Assembly (NCBI GenBank): GCA_028867785.1 | Contig: JAGWFS010000001.1 | Span: forward strand, 62,001-126,000 | Length of the DNA: 64,000 bases | From: Nitrososphaerota archaeon | Lineage (GTDB): Archaea; Thermoproteota; Nitrososphaeria; Nitrososphaerales; Nitrosopumilaceae | Direction: 5' to 3' | In this document: positions 28,526 through 36,056 of the stretch, in pieces | Numbering within the stretch: the stretch's first letter is position 1 | How the letters are laid out: each line of letters begins with the position of its first letter | Notes under the pieces: model-generated | What the model was told of the DNA's origin: nothing | The model's database searches: none | Seen by the model: only the letters and a program-made list of their open reading frames with translations | Made by a program: the position numbers and the translations under genes

Positions 28526-28574
28526 TGGATATATCCATTATTTGCAGATATATAGTCAGGAATGGATATATCCA
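28526..28574. promoter_or_regulatory. Divergent operator: two identical TGGATATATCCA palindromes
   Basis: The 12-bp perfect palindrome TGGATATATCCA occurs at 28526-28537 and again at 28563-28574, 37 bp apart, flanking the TATA-like GATATATAG. The second copy covers the first codons of the winged-helix regulator. Placement in a divergent promoter suggests binding by that regulator to control both directions. Confidence 0.6.
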
Positions 28575-29182
28575 GCCATGACAAGACTGCGGCGGAGATA
28601 TTCAGGGTAATCGCAAGCCAAGGCCCCATTACGCTCTATGCCACAAACTCTGTCTCCAACATGCCGATTGGGACAATCCACCGGCACTTCAAGGAGATGC
28701 TGGAGACCCAGAAAATAACGGTATACGATACTGTAAAATCAGGCAGAAAAAAAATCTCGTATGGACCCACAGTCTATGGCTTTATCTATTTTTACGGAAT
28801 TGACAGCAAGATAAGAGAAAACCTTGGCACGTATTTTGACACATGGATAAAAAAAGAGCAGTTCTGCTGCGAGCTAAGGCAGGCAGGCTTTTACGCAAAG
28901 AAGATTGATCAAAATCCAAAGGAATCAAAAAAGATCTTTGGAAAGTTTGTCTACTTTTACTCTGGGGTGGAGGACCAGCTGGCACACCTGGTCAAAAATC
29001 TCAATGAGGTTCCGCGCGACGTGCGGTGGTTCCTGGGAGGGTTTCTCCTGGTAAGAAAACAAGAATACCTGAAGGCATACGAGGACCTGCTCTCCCTTAT
29101 GCCAGGATTGAGAAAAGACATCGGCAACATAATACGGGACACTGCAAAATCCCACAACAGCATGAAAAAGAGGGCAAGATAA
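28562..29182 (+). CDS. Winged-helix regulator
   Basis: A 206-residue protein with an N-terminal winged-helix domain (residues 5-75: TAAEIFRVIASQGPITLYAT, IGTIHRHFKEMLETQKITVY) and a ~130-residue helical C-terminal part with no recognised ligand fold. No membrane segment. It is divergent from the exported protein at 27348 and overlaps the CPBP protease by TAATG, so regulator and protease are one unit. The palindromes at its own start suggest autoregulation (inferred). Confidence 0.75.
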   Translation: MDISSHDKTAAEIFRVIASQGPITLYATNSVSNMPIGTIHRHFKEMLETQKITVYDTVKSGRKKISYGPTVYGFIYFYGIDSKIRENLGTYFDTWIKKEQFCCELRQAGFYAKKIDQNPKESKKIFGKFVYFYSGVEDQLAHLVKNLNEVPRDVRWFLGGFLLVRKQEYLKAYEDLLSLMPGLRKDIGNIIRDTAKSHNSMKKRAR

Positions 29183-29796
29183 TGCATACGCCTGATGAGA
29201 TGCGCGACATCAATCCAAGATACTGGCTGGCAAGATACCGCAAGACATCTGTTCCATATCTGATAAAGATGGGAATCTTTTATCTTGCCATCGGGATTTT
29301 TTTGCAGCAGGCTGGAAATACAGTGGCAGAGCACGTCATATCAAACTACCAGATTCCATCCGTTCCCATATCCGTAATCATGGGACTCACGTCCGGCCCC
29401 CTTGAGGAGGCGGCATTTTTTGGGATTCCTTTCTATTTTAGCGGCAGCTATCTTGCAGTCCTTGCAGGCGGCATCACGTGGTCGCTGCTGCATATTTTCA
29501 ATACGCACAGCTTTGCGCTGTCAGGTCTTGCCTATGGAACCATGTTTTTTACCGTGCCTCACATATTTTTCAGCCTTAGAACGTGGATGAGCGGCAAGGG
29601 ATGGTTTGCAATCCTGTTTCATACGGCCTGGAATGCAATAATAATCGGCATCCAGTGCACCACAGGATCAAGCTGCATCCCAGTAGGGTCTGGCATTTAC
29701 TTTGTACTTGACTTGCTCAGCATTGGTGCCGTGATATTTTTGATAATAACATTGTACAAAATTCGATCTATGATGAAACAGAATAACAAATACTGA
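29182..29796 (+). CDS. CPBP-family intramembrane glutamic protease (CAAX-like)
   Basis: A 204-residue membrane protein starting at the ATG of the TAATG junction. The longer upstream reading overlaps the regulator and is rejected. Family motifs: PLEEAAFFG (catalytic Glu pair), WSLLHIFN (His) and FHTAWNAI (His/Asn). In eukaryotes this family processes CAAX proteins; prokaryotic members cleave membrane or secreted proteins or act in bacteriocin immunity. It is flanked on both sides by the two paralogous membrane-anchored exported proteins (27348 and 29806), which are its most obvious candidate substrates. Confidence 0.85.
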   Translation: MHTPDEMRDINPRYWLARYRKTSVPYLIKMGIFYLAIGIFLQQAGNTVAEHVISNYQIPSVPISVIMGLTSGPLEEAAFFGIPFYFSGSYLAVLAGGITWSLLHIFNTHSFALSGLAYGTMFFTVPHIFFSLRTWMSGKGWFAILFHTAWNAIIIGIQCTTGSSCIPVGSGIYFVLDLLSIGAVIFLIITLYKIRSMMKQNNKY

Positions 29797-29805
29797 CATC
29801 TGTTT

Positions 29806-31236
29806 TCATACGATTTCAAAACTTTCCTCTAGTGAATTGCTGGTGGTTGATACCTGTACGGTATACAGCCCCTGTTCTCTGATGGATATCGGGTTTTCGT
29901 TTCCAGGAACCTTCAGGTTCATGTCAACGTCAGAGGGCGGCGAGTCTTTCGGTTCCTGGGTCACGTACCCCTGGCTCCACACCTTCTCGCCTTCTGGCTC
30001 TTTTGTGATTGAGATGAACGGACAGACCCCGTTGCCGTACCCTTTGATGGATACAGCAAACTCTATTGGCTCGTTAATGTCGTATTTCTTTTTCAGTCCA
30101 TCAATTGTGATTACCGTGTACTGGTCTTTTTCTGCGCCTGCATTTGGTACTGGGATTTTCTTTTTGCTTGCATACCAGAAGAGTGTGGCTCCAAGTGTTG
30201 CCGCAAAGCCTGCAACTGCGTAGATGGTCATGGTGTTCAATTGCCCTCCAGCAGTAGCGGTTGAAGTCGTACCAGCTGCCTGTGCCAGGGTGGTAAACGT
30301 CCATTCTCCTTGAACTTCATTCGGATTTGCGTGACCCTCTATGTTTATTGTTCCTGCATCTGCCTGTTCTTTTGTAGCGATGTGGTACTTGATTCCATCA
30401 TGGCCTGTAAAATCCTCGTCTACATTGTTTACATTCAGGGTTCCCGAGAATGCATTGCTAAGACCTGAGGAAAATGTGGTGACTGCAATTTTTTGTCCTT
30501 GATATCCATATCCTGCAGTACCAGTCAGCGTATATGCCGGATCAAAAAGGCTGTCCCACTTGTCAAGGGGCTGCGCGGAATACAGTTCTGACGCATCAAT
30601 CAGGTTTTCCGACTTGAACACATGCTCGGCAGCAGTATCTTTTATTGCGTCGTAAACGTCCGGCATCTGGCTTTGTATGGCGTCTATTGGATAGTTTATC
30701 TCCAAAGGCCCGTACTGCTTGGTGTTTATTGTGACCGGGTTGTTTAGATTGAACGCTACCCATGAAGCGTCAAGTGTTTCAGGCACGTTGCCACTTGCCT
30801 TGTTGAGCACATAGCCTGTTACAGTAGGTACTAGCACAATCCTGTAATCAAACGAGGCATGATCATGGTATCCTGTCACAGTCAGTTGATAATTGACTGC
30901 CAGATTTGTAAGAATCACAGAGCTGTGTTCGTTTGCCGTCATATCCGAATTGATTTGATGCATGAGGGTTTTGATGTCTGGGTTGTTGTCTGCATTGCCG
31001 ACAAACGAGATTGTTGCATTCTTTCCTTCAAGGATGTCTTGCAGCTTGCTTCCGGCTGGATAATCAATGTAGAAACTTTTTTCAAAGTCATAGCTTGGTG
31101 TGACAGGACCTCCTGCAATTGGCATATAGCCATCAAAGTTTACAGAGGCCGAGGCAGGCAGGACTGCCACAGAGATTAGAAAAATCGATGCAATACACGC
31201 GGCCGCTTTTGCCGGGCAGTTTTTTGTTTTATCCAT
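29806..31236 (-). CDS. Membrane-anchored exported protein with extra C-terminal Ig-like module
   Basis: A 476-residue paralog of the 27348 protein: signal peptide (to ~residue 30), the shared extracellular region, and a membrane helix (MTIYAVAGFAATLGATLFWYA) near residues 345-365. A C-terminal Ig-like module not present in the paralog follows (FAVSIKGYGNGVCPFISIT, EQGLYTVQVSTTS). That module equals the one in 19491, 51622, 52923 and 61263, which there is outside the cell. Here it follows the membrane helix, so either the topology is reversed or the module is cytoplasmic. Second gene after CDC48-N copy 2 (40 bp gap). Confidence 0.8.
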   Translation of the reverse strand: MDKTKNCPAKAAACIASIFLISVAVLPASASVNFDGYMPIAGGPVTPSYDFEKSFYIDYPAGSKLQDILEGKNATISFVGNADNNPDIKTLMHQINSDMTANEHSSVILTNLAVNYQLTVTGYHDHASFDYRIVLVPTVTGYVLNKASGNVPETLDASWVAFNLNNPVTINTKQYGPLEINYPIDAIQSQMPDVYDAIKDTAAEHVFKSENLIDASELYSAQPLDKWDSLFDPAYTLTGTAGYGYQGQKIAVTTFSSGLSNAFSGTLNVNNVDEDFTGHDGIKYHIATKEQADAGTINIEGHANPNEVQGEWTFTTLAQAAGTTSTATAGGQLNTMTIYAVAGFAATLGATLFWYASKKKIPVPNAGAEKDQYTVITIDGLKKKYDINEPIEFAVSIKGYGNGVCPFISITKEPEGEKVWSQGYVTQEPKDSPPSDVDMNLKVPGNENPISIREQGLYTVQVSTTSNSLEESFEIV

Positions 31237-31276
31237 ATTTGGTACCAGACATCACACACTGGGTCATTGGCAGCAT

Positions 31277-32247
31277 TTATTCTAATGGAGACACGGTTCT
31301 CCACCCCTCAAGAATCTCAAATTCTATGCCGTTTATCAAGTCAGCAGAGTTTACACTTGTCGGTTCTGTCAGTTTCTTGTTTGCATCTGCAACAACCTGT
31401 TCTGCCTCTTCCCTGTATACTGTGACAAGCCTCTGTATTGAAGAATTTTTTCCAAGTCTTGCCTGAAATTCTCCGAGTCTCCCAAATCCTCCATGGTGCA
31501 GATGTATTTTCAGGACAAGATAGGCATTCTCAGGGGTTTCTTTTCGTACAAAATGTTCTAAAACAAAGGCGACATTTTTCCCATCAGAATAATATTTGAA
31601 GCCATCCACAGACCGCAGTGTTGGTCCCCGGGCCGTTATGGAAAACACTGTCTTTTGTGTCACAACCGAGACGATATCCGGTACTACGTCCGTTACATTA
31701 AACGTAAGCCTGCCTCCAAAGTATGGAACCATTATGTTGTCTCCCTTCATAACAGGAATGTTTTCCAGTGCGTCTGACAGGTATCTTTCGTCAATTGGCG
31801 GTATTGCTTCAAGCGGTACAACTGTCACCTTTTCAGCCTGCGGTGCTACTATCTTTCTTACTTGTACGGTATCACCTATTGCAATGCCAGCATTGTTTCG
31901 TATCAAGCCGTCTACTCGGATGATTCTGTCCGAAGTTACCGGTTTCATTTGGTATGTAGGAACATTTTTCTCAGACCAGTTGAATCTCGTTATGTGAATG
32001 TCTTTTTCTTCTATCTTGGTTCTCTGTATCTTTTGGCGTGCCAGAGTCTGTACACGTTCTAATTCTAGTTGTTCCGGCGTTAGTTCGGGCAGACATCGCG
32101 CCGTCGTTGCTCTTTTCCCCCTGATCTCAATTATATCCCCTATTGACAGCCCAATCGATGCCATCATCTGGCTCTCAATTCGCGCAACCCGCGACCCACG
32201 TCTCTTGTGTATGCTTCAAGTACTGTAAGACCGTTTTTCTCGCTCAT
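31277..32247 (-). CDS. Stand-alone CDC48 N-domain protein, copy 2, with an apparent 1-bp frameshift near the start
   Basis: The main frame (from 32167) has GDIIEIRGKRATTARCLP, an inserted ~50-residue charged segment, IIRVDGLIRNNAGIAIGD, DERYLSDALENIPVMKGDNI and MVPYFGGRLTF, matching copy 1 at 13573. The true N-terminus is in another frame: ATG at 32247 gives MSEKNGLTVLEAYTRDVGRG, then one missing base around 32185-32190 puts ARIESQMMASIGLS back in frame. Without it the barrel loses its first strand. The island promoter at 32257 fits the ATG at 32247, so this start is right and the frameshift is either real or an error. No AAA+ domains. Leads an operon with 29806. Confidence 0.7.
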
Positions 32248-32256
32248 GTTTGATTC

Positions 32257-32290
32257 GTACTGGACAGGTATCATTTAAAAAATTGCCGTA
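32257..32290 (-). promoter_or_regulatory. Island promoter, CDC48-N copy 2 operon
   Basis: In gene direction TACGGCAATTTTTTAAAT, then ATACCTGTCCAGTAC. The ATG at 32247 is ~30 bp after the TATA centre. ~65 bp farther upstream are also similar to the 57840-57910 region. Confidence 0.75.
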
Positions 32291-32426
32291 TCTTTATCCG
32301 AAATTTAGAGAGTTTTTTTACATATTAGCGAGTAATAGATTGTTTGACCTTTGCCATCTTCTTTAGGCCTTCGTAAATTTCTTCGGTTCCCTTGAATAAT
32401 TCCTTGCGTTGTTGCAGTGTGATCTT

Positions 32427-32645
32427 TTATCCTTTCATGCGTTTGAAGATGAAAAACCAGCAACCTATCACTGCAAGCGTTACAAGTGTGTCTATTGCAA
32501 TATTTTCAGCGGGAGGCAGGCAGGGAGATATTGGAGGACAATTGACACCCATACAAAATCCGCCTCCACATTGACCATAAACAGATTTGATAGAAAAGGC
32601 CAATGAGACAGAAACTGATAAAATCAAAAGATGTAGAATTTTCAT
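32427..32645 (-). CDS. Small exported Cys/Pro-rich protein with C-terminal membrane helix
   Basis: A 72-residue protein: signal peptide MKILHLLILSVSVSLAFS (cleavage near YGQ), a short Cys-rich stretch (CGGGFCMGVNCPPISPC), and a membrane helix (IDTLVTLAVIGCWFFIFKRM) with a basic end. The leader matches the K-I-L-H-L leader of its larger neighbours. It lies 35 bp downstream of the SIMPL-cupredoxin gene and is probably co-transcribed. Four closely spaced Cys could form disulfides or bind metal. Downstream on the same strand to 32325 there is an open tail (KELFKGTEEIYEGLKKMAKV) without a start codon. Confidence 0.65.
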   Translation of the reverse strand: MKILHLLILSVSVSLAFSIKSVYGQCGGGFCMGVNCPPISPCLPPAENIAIDTLVTLAVIGCWFFIFKRMKG

Positions 32646-32679
32646 TTATTTTTGCCACATGTTTCCTGCAGAGCTTTAT

Positions 32680-34080
32680 CTACTGCCCTACCTGGAACTG
32701 CACCACTGCACTGATTGACGCCTCGTCTGATGCAGAGTAGCTCGGCACTGGATACCTCTGCCCAAGATAATAGTTTCTCGGCTCGACAGGTTCTGAGAGC
32801 TGGCTTATCTGCATGTCCTTGATTGACTTTATCTGCAGTCCTGCGGGCCCTATGATACCCTGCACCTTTCCGATTGCATCGCTGATTGCCCTGCTTGTCA
32901 GATCCTTTGTCGTGCTGTAAAGCAGTGATTTTGAGGCAGACAGCGTTATCTGGTTGACGTTTCCGCCAAGACTGTTTGTCGCATTTACAATCTTGTCAAC
33001 GTCTCCAATCGGTACGTCAACTGTCATCCTTGATGATACGGACATTTCAGGAAAAACACGAGGGCCGTTTGCCGGGTTTAGTCTCAGAGGCTCTTCTGTT
33101 ATGCTGCCCTGTGGCACCCCCGCATCCTCCAGCATCTGTTTTGCCTTGGCTTCTTTTTGCTGATAGTCATGTATCGCGTTGCCAAGTGTTTCCTGAGGTA
33201 TGTGAAATGCAATCGACATTGTGATTTGGTATTTGGGCTCTGCCGTCGTGCCTTGCGCAGAGATGCCTTGCCCTGCAACCCTGACAAGTCCTGTCATCCA
33301 CGGGTGTACCTGACAGTAATAGTCAAAGTTTCCCGAGTTGGCAAAGGTGTGTGAAAATACAGCGCCCGGTTTTAGCAGGCCGCTGTCAAATATCGTACCT
33401 GTCTGCAGGTCGGAAGGCATGCCGCTTGTCACAGTATGTCCTACCGTATCATTGTTTGTCCAGGTTACCGTGGTGCCAGGCAGTACAGTGATAGGCGATG
33501 GATCAAAGCATGTGGATGACTGGGCACAGTTCGGTCCTCTGCTAGAGCCGTACGATATGCTCACGTGTGTCTTGTTTCCCGCCATGGCGGGTTCTGCTGT
33601 GACCTCTGTGACGTACGGGTTTTGAATCATAATGCCCTGACTTGCCAGGTTCTTGACAAGGTTGTCCGAGATTGGCAGGTCTGCCGTTACCTGTATGTCA
33701 GAATAGGCCTCGTAAAGCGAGTTTGCTGCAAAAGGCGACTCGTCCTGGGATGGGTTGATTGAAGGCGGCTCTACTGTAACTGCAGACTTTGGGGATACTG
33801 CCTTTATTGCGTCCTTTAGCTTTTCCGTAAGATTTTGATCGAGTGCAAGCGCAGCAGTCGAGTTTCCTGACTGGGATGGCGTAGAGATCGAGAGAGTGGC
33901 CTGGTCAGGTGTTATCCACTGCGAGCTTTCTCCTGTGACTGTGATCGTAGACTGGGTTGATCTTGACATGATGCTATCAAAGTCCTGTGCGGTCTGCGCA
34001 AGTGCCTGTGATGTAATCGAACATGATAAAACAATCAAAAATGCGACAGTCATGACTGCCCGTGATATGGCAAGATTCAA
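32680..34080 (-). CDS. Secreted SIMPL-domain protein with an inserted plastocyanin-like copper domain
   Basis: About 466 residues from TTG 34080; the GTG at 34101 touches the TATA box. Signal peptide ends ALAQ. Residues ~40-160 are SIMPL-like strands (STITVTGESSQWITPDQATL). A type-1 copper domain follows with PGTTVTWTNNDTVGHTVTSG and FDYYCQVHPWMTG, containing all ligands (H, C, H, M). After it SIMPL-type helix and strands resume (HDYQQKEAKAKQMLEDAG, SVSSRMTVDVPIGDVDKIVN, LTSRAISDAIGKVQGIIGPA). So the cupredoxin is inserted between SIMPL halves or between two SIMPL copies. Thaumarchaea are rich in cupredoxins that carry electrons outside the membrane; this fusion is unusual. Confidence 0.82.
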   Translation of the reverse strand: MNLAISRAVMTVAFLIVLSCSITSQALAQTAQDFDSIMSRSTQSTITVTGESSQWITPDQATLSISTPSQSGNSTAALALDQNLTEKLKDAIKAVSPKSAVTVEPPSINPSQDESPFAANSLYEAYSDIQVTADLPISDNLVKNLASQGIMIQNPYVTEVTAEPAMAGNKTHVSISYGSSRGPNCAQSSTCFDPSPITVLPGTTVTWTNNDTVGHTVTSGMPSDLQTGTIFDSGLLKPGAVFSHTFANSGNFDYYCQVHPWMTGLVRVAGQGISAQGTTAEPKYQITMSIAFHIPQETLGNAIHDYQQKEAKAKQMLEDAGVPQGSITEEPLRLNPANGPRVFPEMSVSSRMTVDVPIGDVDKIVNATNSLGGNVNQITLSASKSLLYSTTKDLTSRAISDAIGKVQGIIGPAGLQIKSIKDMQISQLSEPVEPRNYYLGQRYPVPSYSASDEASISAVVQFQVGQ

Positions 34081-34104
34081 CTGCTCGATAGTCTGTTGCA
34101 CTGA

Positions 34105-34121
34105 TTTAAAAATATGGCGTA
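34105..34121 (-). promoter_or_regulatory. Island promoter, SIMPL-cupredoxin gene
   Basis: In gene direction TACGCCATATTTTTAAATC; TATA centre ~28 bp before TTG 34080. The GTCCAGTAC element is missing in this copy. Confidence 0.65.
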
Positions 34122-34222
34122 GAATTTCTTTGGGTTTTGTTATGATTATGGGTACAAGTCAGTGGGTTACCGCCAGAATTGTAGTGGGCACCTGTTCCAG
34201 ATTTTTTAGTTTAAGCTTTTTG

Positions 34223-34442
34223 TTACGATCCCTCTTTACAATTTACGGATTCAAGAGAGATGGATTTTTCATCTAATACCTTTCCATTCTGATCATCAAT
34301 TACAACTACATATGCTGTTTTGATGAAAAAGAGGCTTTGAGATAACTAGCAAGGGTCTCACCTTCCGTTCTTTTTGATCCTCATATCCCGGATCTGCTTG
34401 AACAATATCACGTGGTTTTAGATCAAACTGCCAGTTCAACAA
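34223..34442 (-). pseudogene. Degraded MazF/PemK-like toxin
   Basis: From TTG at 34442 or 34439 the frame gives KPRDIVQADPGYEDQKERK followed by VRPLLVISKPLFHQNS, the N-terminal half of the PemK/MazF fold (D-I-V start, K-x-R-P-x-L-V-I-S strand). It then hits a stop at 34296. A second frame continues TAYVVVIDDQNGKVL to a stop at 34223. The middle is missing or scrambled, so the toxin is probably inactive. It directly follows the small acidic ORF at 34467-34574, as toxin follows antitoxin in mazEF. From 34122 to 34222 no gene is seen. Confidence 0.5.
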
Positions 34443-34466
34443 CGGAATAGAATCTATACAGAATTC

Positions 34467-34574
34467 TTAACTCTTTGCAAGTTCATCCAGATCCCGTTCG
34501 GCATCTTCCAGGGATTCGTTCTCTGGAATTTCCAAGGAAACAGTCTGCTTTTTTTCCTCTGTGGGTCTTTGCAT
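34467..34574 (-). CDS. Small acidic ORF, candidate antitoxin of the MazF-like remnant
   Basis: A 35-residue ORF starting MQRPTEEKKQTVSLEIPENE and ending in an acidic helix (LEDAERDLDELAKS). A TATA-like ATTAAGTA lies ~25 bp before the ATG. Position just before the MazF-like remnant and the acidic C-terminus fit an antitoxin, which in the family wraps around the toxin. The usual DNA-binding N-terminus is missing, so it may be truncated. From 34575 to 34847 no credible gene is seen. Confidence 0.4.
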   Translation of the reverse strand: MQRPTEEKKQTVSLEIPENESLEDAERDLDELAKS

Positions 34575-34847
34575 ATCAATTATTATCATCATCCCATACT
34601 TAATACTTTAGACAAAATATCATCTAGTCTTTGCTTGTATACCCACATTGAATTGTAGGTTTTATCATGGTTTACCACAGGTTTGCAAACCCATCAAAGG
34701 TAACGTTTTTGTCTACTTGGAGAAATGATAACTGTGCACATGCTTGGAAGAGTATTGCGCACTCGCAGTTTGGCTTGCACAAAAGGCGTACCTGTAAGAA
34801 AGGCCGCGATTAAAGAAAGACATGGTGATTTCATCTCCATCAACACC

Positions 34848-36005
34848 TCATGCAAGCGGCCTGTCAAGATTGAGAATGTATATCCCTGCCCCATTAACAA
34901 GCCCGTCATTTACGTTTCCCAAAACTGAGAATATTACTGACTTGCCGTCGGGTGAAGGATCTGCCCCCATTGGTGCAGCAGAGTATGGAGGGCCATTCCT
35001 GCCGTAGACAAGCTGCGAAGAACCGTCAGAGACATCCAGCATTTTAAGAAAACCTGAGATGCAGTGCTGCTCGTTTGGATTTGCCGCATCGGTCAGACAC
35101 TTGTGTGGGGTTACTACATATAGAAGGAATTTGCCGTCAGGTGTCCATTTGGGGTTGTAGAAATCATACTGTGACGACCCAAGATCTGAAATCTGGCCGT
35201 CGTCTAAGTTTAGGAGCTTGAGACCATATTGTAGATTTGGCTCGATAGGACCTGGAAATGATGTGCAGGATATCATTGCGTGAAGCATCGGATGACTTGG
35301 GTCTGTGATGTCTGTGAAGGCAATACTCTTTCCATCTGTGCTTGTTACCATGTCTCTGAAGACCTCAGTACCGTTATAGATTGCCTTTATCTTGCGCCCG
35401 TTGGCGTCTGCCAGCCACAATGTGGTATAATATCCTGCCCAGTTGCTACCGCTTGTATCGTTGGCGTAAAGGGGGCATACCTCTGTTTTGTAACTGTGGG
35501 ACTCCTCGAAAACTATCTTCCCGTCTGGAAGAACATCATACATGTTAATCTCCCCGCTGTGCGTGAGCTGGACAAATGTGCCGTTGTCCAAGCTTACCTC
35601 AAATACGTCCCGCTTGTTTTGCCTGTCATACCAGCCATCAAAATACACCCTGTCTTGAAAGGCATGAACCTTGTCTATGACGTCAAATTGCATGGGTAGC
35701 TGAATCCTTGAGATATCTTTACCGTCTTTGGATATCTTCCACAGCGATGCCCCCGGAGGGTCTGCGTTGCCGAATACAAAGACTGCCCAATTGGAGTCAA
35801 TCCAGTCAAAACCGACTGCTGTTATGCCATTATCATCTCCTTGAGGATGGGTTGGATTGTAAAGATTCCATATTCGGTAAAGATCAGTCAGTCTTGACAC
35901 AGTTCCTGGCTTGGCAGTGTCTAACAGATTGGCGCCAAATAGAAATACTAACGCTATCCCGACTGATACGGATAATATGACCGCGGCAAGATGTAAGTTT
36001 TTCAC
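34848..36005 (-). CDS. Secreted TolB/WD40-like beta-propeller (paralog of 58828)
   Basis: 385 residues from GTG 36005. Signal anchor MKNLHLAAVILSVSVGIALV, then repeats of the TolB-like type (DGKSIAFTDI, DGKFLLYVV, DGKSVIFSVL, LPDGKIVFEE). The paralog at 58828 shares block order and endings (LWLADANGRKIKAIYNGTEV against LWLADQDGQKIKPLYNGTQL; PDGKSVIFSV against PDGRSLIFGI). No RGW module. A single-gene unit behind its own island promoter, which directly follows the stop of the Rieske-like gene. Confidence 0.85.
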   Translation of the reverse strand: MKNLHLAAVILSVSVGIALVFLFGANLLDTAKPGTVSRLTDLYRIWNLYNPTHPQGDDNGITAVGFDWIDSNWAVFVFGNADPPGASLWKISKDGKDISRIQLPMQFDVIDKVHAFQDRVYFDGWYDRQNKRDVFEVSLDNGTFVQLTHSGEINMYDVLPDGKIVFEESHSYKTEVCPLYANDTSGSNWAGYYTTLWLADANGRKIKAIYNGTEVFRDMVTSTDGKSIAFTDITDPSHPMLHAMISCTSFPGPIEPNLQYGLKLLNLDDGQISDLGSSQYDFYNPKWTPDGKFLLYVVTPHKCLTDAANPNEQHCISGFLKMLDVSDGSSQLVYGRNGPPYSAAPMGADPSPDGKSVIFSVLGNVNDGLVNGAGIYILNLDRPLA

Positions 36006-36032
36006 TTATGACCATCAGGATACAGAATTGCC

Positions 36033-36056
36033 CTAAAAAATTGCCGTATCTTTGTT
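36033..36056 (-). promoter_or_regulatory. Island promoter, TolB-like propeller gene
   Basis: In gene direction AGAACAAAGA, TACGGCAATTTTTTAG; the GTG at 36005 lies ~32 bp after the TATA centre. The GTCCAGTAC element is degenerate (GTATCC). Confidence 0.65.

Noticed and set aside
29837-30223. 128-residue plus-strand ORF
   Set aside because: It lies entirely antisense within the conserved membrane-anchored protein at 29806 and reads as a shadow frame.
34694-34928. Overlapping ORFs of ~70 residues on both strands upstream of 34848
   Set aside because: They overlap the end of the propeller gene, have no ribosome-binding site or TATA support and no recognisable content.
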